Assembly: GCF_050574275.1 (NCBI RefSeq)
Contig: NZ_CP192260.1
Span: 3,348,001-3,412,000, forward strand
DNA: 64,000 nt
Origin: Virgibacillus_F flavescens
Lineage (GTDB): Bacteria; Bacillota; Bacilli; Bacillales; Amphibacillaceae
Direction: 5' to 3'
Below are positions 60,359 through 64,000 of the stretch, piece by piece. Numbering within the stretch: the first letter of the stretch is position 1; each line of letters starts with the position of its first letter. Position numbers and translations under genes: made by a program. The notes beneath the pieces are model-generated. The model did not search any database. It was not told where the DNA came from and saw only the letters and a list, made by a program, of their open reading frames with translations.

Positions 60359-61900
60359 TTATTTACTTTTTATTATAGTACGCAGGTTCTTTCGCAGTAT
60401 TTTTCCAGTTGTATTTTTAGGCAATTCATCCAAAAACTCGATGGATTTAGGTACTTTGTATTTTGCTAAATGACTTTTACAAAACTCGATAAGTATATCC
60501 TCTTTTAAGGAAGGATCTTTTGAAACAACAAAACTAATAATTGCTTCCCCCGTATTCGAATCCGGTGTACCGACAACAGCAGCTTCAGAAATACTTGGAT
60601 GTGTGTAAAGAACTTCTTCCACTTCTCTCGGATATACGTTAAATCCACCGACAATGATCATGTCTTTTTTACGATCCACGATATAGAAATATCCTTCATC
60701 ATCCATTCGTGCCATGTCCCCGGTATAAAGCCAGCTATCTTTGAGTGCATGCGAAGTTTCTTCAGGCATTTTATAATAGCCTTTCATTATATTAGGACCT
60801 CTGACAATCAGTTCACCTACTTCACCAACAGGCACTTCTTCACCAAATTCATCAACTATTTTATTTTCAACATTGGAGATGCTTGTACCAATCGAACCAG
60901 GTTTTCTCGGGCGGTCAAGTGGATTAAAGCATGCAACTGGTGATGCTTCAGAAAGACCATATCCTTCTGAAATACTTACCTGGAAAGACTGCTCAAACTG
61001 TTTAAGCAATGCTACTGGCATTGATGCACCTCCACTGATGCACAACCGGATCGTGGAAAAACAATCCTCATAACCGTTCATGCTTTGCAGAAGATAATTG
61101 TACATCGTAGGCACTCCAGCAAAAACAGTTGCAATTTCTTCTTTAGCTATCCGAAAGACTTCCTGCGGTGAAAATGATGGAACAATCAGGATTGTACCAC
61201 CATTCATAAGTGGTGCATTTAGTGCGACTGTCAGACAAAACACATGAAACATTGGTAATGCTGCGATTACACGATCATCACTTGATATAGTCAAATAATC
61301 TGCAACATCCTTTGCGTTCGAAAAAAGGTTTTTATGTGTAAGCATGGCCCCTTTTGGGTTTCCGGTTGTACCCGATGTATACAAAATAATTGCCACTTCA
61401 TCTTCTTCAAGAGAAGGTGCATCGAAATTAAGACTTCCCTCCGCAACTAGTTTTGAAAACGATTTCATTTTTGGCAGGATTGAATATTCATCAAATGAAA
61501 TGTCCTTACCAGACTCACAGGATATATAATGTTCTACGCTTGAAAGTTGTTCCGCCATCGCTTCAAATTTTTCCATCAGAATATCCATTGTAATAACAGC
61601 TTTTACATCGCCATTTTTCAAAATATACGTCATTTCACTTGCGGTATACAAAGGATTAATCGGAATAACTACTGCACCTAAACGCAGTGCGCCATATAAA
61701 CCTATCACGTAATATGGACTATTTCCCACTACCAGTGCAATATGGTCTCCTTTTTCATAACCCAAATCACGCAACCGTGATGCAAATTTTGTGATTGCCC
61801 CATCTAACTCCTTATATGTCGTAGATTTCCCCTCAAATACATATGCCGGTTTCTCTGGTGACTGTTTCGTTATCTCTGTTAATTGATTACTTAGATTCAC
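60359..61900 (-). CDS. lcfB: long-chain fatty-acid--CoA ligase (YhfL/LcfB)
   Basis: A 513-residue ANL adenylate-forming enzyme that activates fatty acids for beta-oxidation. The P-loop-like ATP motif is ILYTSGTTGNPKGAMLTH, then EGYGLSEASP, the hinge YTGDMARMDDEGYFYIVDRKKDMI, and the C-terminal lysine in TGKILRKNLR. GTG start after GGGGAGG. Position next to lplJ and yhfI matches yhfL of B. subtilis. A consensus FadR operator lies 30 bases upstream. Confidence 0.93.
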   Translation of the reverse strand: MNLSNQLTEITKQSPEKPAYVFEGKSTTYKELDGAITKFASRLRDLGYEKGDHIALVVGNSPYYVIGLYGALRLGAVVIPINPLYTASEMTYILKNGDVKAVITMDILMEKFEAMAEQLSSVEHYISCESGKDISFDEYSILPKMKSFSKLVAEGSLNFDAPSLEEDEVAIILYTSGTTGNPKGAMLTHKNLFSNAKDVADYLTISSDDRVIAALPMFHVFCLTVALNAPLMNGGTILIVPSFSPQEVFRIAKEEIATVFAGVPTMYNYLLQSMNGYEDCFSTIRLCISGGASMPVALLKQFEQSFQVSISEGYGLSEASPVACFNPLDRPRKPGSIGTSISNVENKIVDEFGEEVPVGEVGELIVRGPNIMKGYYKMPEETSHALKDSWLYTGDMARMDDEGYFYIVDRKKDMIIVGGFNVYPREVEEVLYTHPSISEAAVVGTPDSNTGEAIISFVVSKDPSLKEDILIEFCKSHLAKYKVPKSIEFLDELPKNTTGKILRKNLRTIIKSK

Positions 61901-61929
61901 TTTTGTGCCTCCCCGATTCCTAGTCTATA

Positions 61930-61999
61930 TGAATGAATAGTCATTCATTTTTACCTTAAAATTCATATTAATTATAAAATACAGACAAATTAATAGCAA
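61930..61999 (-). promoter_or_regulatory. lcfB promoter with FadR operator
   Basis: Minus-strand TTGCTA (61994-61999), 17 bases, TATAAT (61971-61976). TGAATGAATAGTCATTCA (61930-61947) agrees with the B. subtilis FadR consensus TGAATGANTANTCATTCA. Long-chain acyl-CoA should relieve repression. Confidence 0.88.
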
Positions 62000-62042
62000 G
62001 TCTAAATTATCTGTAAAAGCTACACGGTTTAGTTACAAAAAG

Positions 62043-62078
62043 AGGCAAAGTGGACATTTTTGCATGTCCACTTTGCCT
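62043..62078 (-). terminator. terminator of lplJ
   Basis: A perfect 15-base stem AGGCAAAGTGGACAT/ATGTCCACTTTGCCT with flanking A and T runs. Confidence 0.9.
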
Positions 62079-62122
62079 TTACAATTAAATTCGTAATCCT
62101 GAAAAGAATTTATTATTGAGTA

Positions 62123-63118
62123 TTAGTAGATTAAGTTAATGAAATCTTCTTTTGAAATTTTGCCTAGGTAATGTGGAATGTCAACATTTTCAAGTGCATC
62201 TTCAATTGCTTTCCGCTCGTGGCGTACTCCAGTTAACTTTTCTTCCACTTCCCCAACATTTCCAAGTCCGAAGAAGTCACCATAAATTTTACAGTTTTCA
62301 ATGATTCCTTTTTTAACTTCCAGTCGAACATCGACAAGACCAGAATCAAATTTGTGTGAAGCTTTTGTATTGAATTTCGGTGATTTACCAAAGTTCCAAT
62401 CCCAGTTCTGGTAACGTTCTTTCGATATCTGATGAACATTTTCCCAATCCTGTTCCGTTAACTCATAACGTGGGACATCTTTCACGTCCTCCACGTCGAA
62501 GATATATCGAAGAATTAGATCTTTAAATTCCGCCATCTCTACTTTTTCTTCCAGGAATTCAGAAATGTTTGCAACACGGCTGCGAATAGATTTAATACCC
62601 TTTGATTCAATTTTTTCTTTCTTTACGTTCAATGCAGCAACAACATGCTCAATTTCCGAGTCAAACATTAGTGTACCATGACTAAACATACGACCTTTCG
62701 TAGAAAACTGTGCGTTTCCAGAAATTTTACGTCCATCAGCTAAAAGATCATTTCGTCCCTTCAATTCTGCTGGTACCCCAAGCTTATTCAAAGCTTCTAC
62801 AACAGGTTTCGTGAACTTCGCAAAATTATGGAAGCTCTCTCCATCATCCTTGGTAATAAAACTAAAATTCAGATTGCCCTCATCGTGATAAACTGCTCCA
62901 CCACCTGAAAGACGCCGCACTACTTTTATTCCATTTTTATCCACATACTCAGTGTTAATCTCTTCCACTGAGTTCTGATTTCTTCCAATAATAATAGAAG
63001 GCTTGTTTATGTAAAACAATAGATATGTATCTGTTTCACCAAAGTTTTGTAACACATACTCTTCAAGTGCTAGATTAATTGCAGGATCTGTGATTCCTTT
63101 ATTATCAATAAATTTCAT
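62123..63118 (-). CDS. lplJ: lipoate--protein ligase
   Basis: A 331-residue ligase that adenylates lipoate and attaches it to the GcvH and E2 subunits. Signature RRLSGGGAVYHD (68-79), GRNDLLADGRKISGNAQ with K131 as the adenylate-contacting lysine, and the C-terminal accessory domain. The start is ATG 63118 with GGGAGG upstream, giving exactly the B. subtilis LplJ length; the frame to 63181 is overrun. Downstream of yhfI by 70 bases on the same strand. Confidence 0.94.
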   Translation of the reverse strand: MKFIDNKGITDPAINLALEEYVLQNFGETDTYLLFYINKPSIIIGRNQNSVEEINTEYVDKNGIKVVRRLSGGGAVYHDEGNLNFSFITKDDGESFHNFAKFTKPVVEALNKLGVPAELKGRNDLLADGRKISGNAQFSTKGRMFSHGTLMFDSEIEHVVAALNVKKEKIESKGIKSIRSRVANISEFLEEKVEMAEFKDLILRYIFDVEDVKDVPRYELTEQDWENVHQISKERYQNWDWNFGKSPKFNTKASHKFDSGLVDVRLEVKKGIIENCKIYGDFFGLGNVGEVEEKLTGVRHERKAIEDALENVDIPHYLGKISKEDFINLIY

Positions 63119-63188
63119 ACTAATTTGACCTCCCAATCGTTTTTTATCCATCTTTAATTGTAATCGAAAGAGCGCTTTCAATCAAAAG

Positions 63189-63929
63189 TTATATCCTATT
63201 TTTCTCCCATACCCGACCCGTTTCTGCTAGTTCGATTTTCCCCGTAAAATATTTCTGCGCTTCCAGAACTAAATCATTTCTATCACCATATTGCGGAAGA
63301 TGGCTCAACATCAGTTCACCAACATTTGCTCTGCTGGCTATAGTTGCACCTTCTTTACTGTTCATGTGTCCGGCAGCTGATCCGTCCTGGCTTTCGTAAA
63401 AGTTACAATCGGTTATTAATAGGTCTGCTTCTTTTGCAAAATCATTCCACTCTTCTTTATACGAGGTGTCAGCTGTATAAACAATAACATCTTCTCCGTC
63501 GGTGATCCTCATTCCGTAACACGGAACAGGATGATTTGTTTTTAAAAATGTGATTACAAATGGCCCTACATGGAGCTCCTTACCCGGATCGTATGAAATT
63601 CCTTCTGTACATTGATGGGTTAAGGTCTCAAATTTATCCTTATTTTCCTTATGGCCATAAATAGGCAAGATTTCTTTTTCTTCACGAAGATAACTATGGA
63701 CAAGCCATGCATACTGCAGCACACCAATGTCAGCAATGTGATCATGGTGGTAGTGTGATAAAACGACTGCATCGATTTCCATTACATGCTTATACTTCTG
63801 CACTGTTGATAACGCTCCACTTCCAACATCAATGAGTAGTGAAAAATCATCTTTTTCCAGCAGATACGCTGATGTTGCCCCTCCTTCAGCGGGATAACCA
63901 CCCCAAAACCCAATTACGGTACACTTCAT
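63189..63929 (-). CDS. yhfI: metallo-beta-lactamase-fold hydrolase YhfI
   Basis: A 246-residue MBL-fold metal hydrolase with the HxHxDH motif SHYHHDH (H59, H61, D63, H64), further metal ligands in the AGHMNSKEG region and a final LSHLPQYGD histidine. It resembles RNase Z-like or cyclic-nucleotide phosphodiesterase-like members; substrate not known. The ATG follows AAGAGGTG. Located upstream of lplJ as in B. subtilis. Bases 63930-64000 hold only its ribosome site and upstream AT-rich sequence. Confidence 0.88.
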   Translation of the reverse strand: MKCTVIGFWGGYPAEGGATSAYLLEKDDFSLLIDVGSGALSTVQKYKHVMEIDAVVLSHYHHDHIADIGVLQYAWLVHSYLREEKEILPIYGHKENKDKFETLTHQCTEGISYDPGKELHVGPFVITFLKTNHPVPCYGMRITDGEDVIVYTADTSYKEEWNDFAKEADLLITDCNFYESQDGSAAGHMNSKEGATIASRANVGELMLSHLPQYGDRNDLVLEAQKYFTGKIELAETGRVWEKNRI

Positions 63930-64000
63930 TAGTTAAACACCTCTTTTTTGAATTTGTTGTAACACACCGTTGACTACTTTCATACTGTTATAGTACAATA

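Noticed and set aside
60279..60473. 64-residue plus-strand frame near the lcfB terminator
   Set aside because: It spans a hairpin terminator and the end of lcfB; no ribosome site.

Overview
The window is chromosomal DNA from a low-GC Gram-positive, spore-former-type bacterium of the Bacillaceae. By gene content and order it lies closer to the halophilic Oceanobacillus/Virgibacillus/Lentibacillus group than to Bacillus subtilis itself (inference). The evidence is long stretches of B. subtilis-like gene order with strong AGGAGG-type ribosome sites: relQ, yjbK, yjbI, yjbH, pepF, coiA, mecA, spx and yjbC; then trpS, yjbA, fabF, fabH, med, a yjaV-like gene and yjzD; then yitW, yitV, yitU, yitT and a degV-type gene; then addA, addB, a signal peptidase, a yhjE-like gene, a yhjD-like gene and comK; and finally lcfB, lplJ and yhfI. 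No rRNA, tRNA, CRISPR array or prophage was seen.

Layout. 1-10 kb holds stress and competence proteolysis genes (RelQ, the SpxH adaptor, MecA, Spx), CoiA and PepF. 10-19 kb holds a secreted putative glycosidase, a tryptophan T-box with trpS, a FapR-controlled fabH-fabF pair and the Med lipoprotein. 19-22.4 kb holds undecaprenyl-diphosphate recycling and a molybdopterin block (mobB-moaE-moaD). 22.7-31.9 kb holds the yit block, an orphan RsbT-like kinase, an HxlR regulator, an Nfu-N protein, a secreted beta-propeller protein and a GSP39-like dehydrogenase. 33-38.8 kb holds a membrane-anchored amylase-like protein whose catalytic residues are all replaced, and a Fur-controlled siderophore uptake locus with a flavin reductase. 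38.9-40.8 kb is an IS1182-family element. 40.8-49 kb is mixed: yisL, rocD, DUF418 and YkvI membrane proteins, a TetR/MFS pair, a C45-type acyltransferase and a DUF4395 protein. 49.5-64 kb holds AddAB, signal peptidase, ComK, acyl-CoA ligase, lipoate ligase and a metallo-hydrolase.

How the genes work together. MecA (ComK turnover), SpxH (Spx turnover), Spx, Med, ComK, CoiA and AddAB put an unusually complete set of competence and redox-stress control genes in one 64-kb stretch. Fatty-acid synthesis carries a FapR operator and fatty-acid activation carries a FadR operator. Iron uptake has two divergent promoters, each with a Fur box.

The least explained part is non-coding. At least nine copies of a GC-rich foldback element share a core but have different arms that stay complementary. 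Five of these sit inside larger elements with terminal inverted repeats. There is also a seven-copy dispersed structured repeat, an exact 110-bp duplication abutting a stop codon, and a seven-unit, 21-bp tandem repeat.
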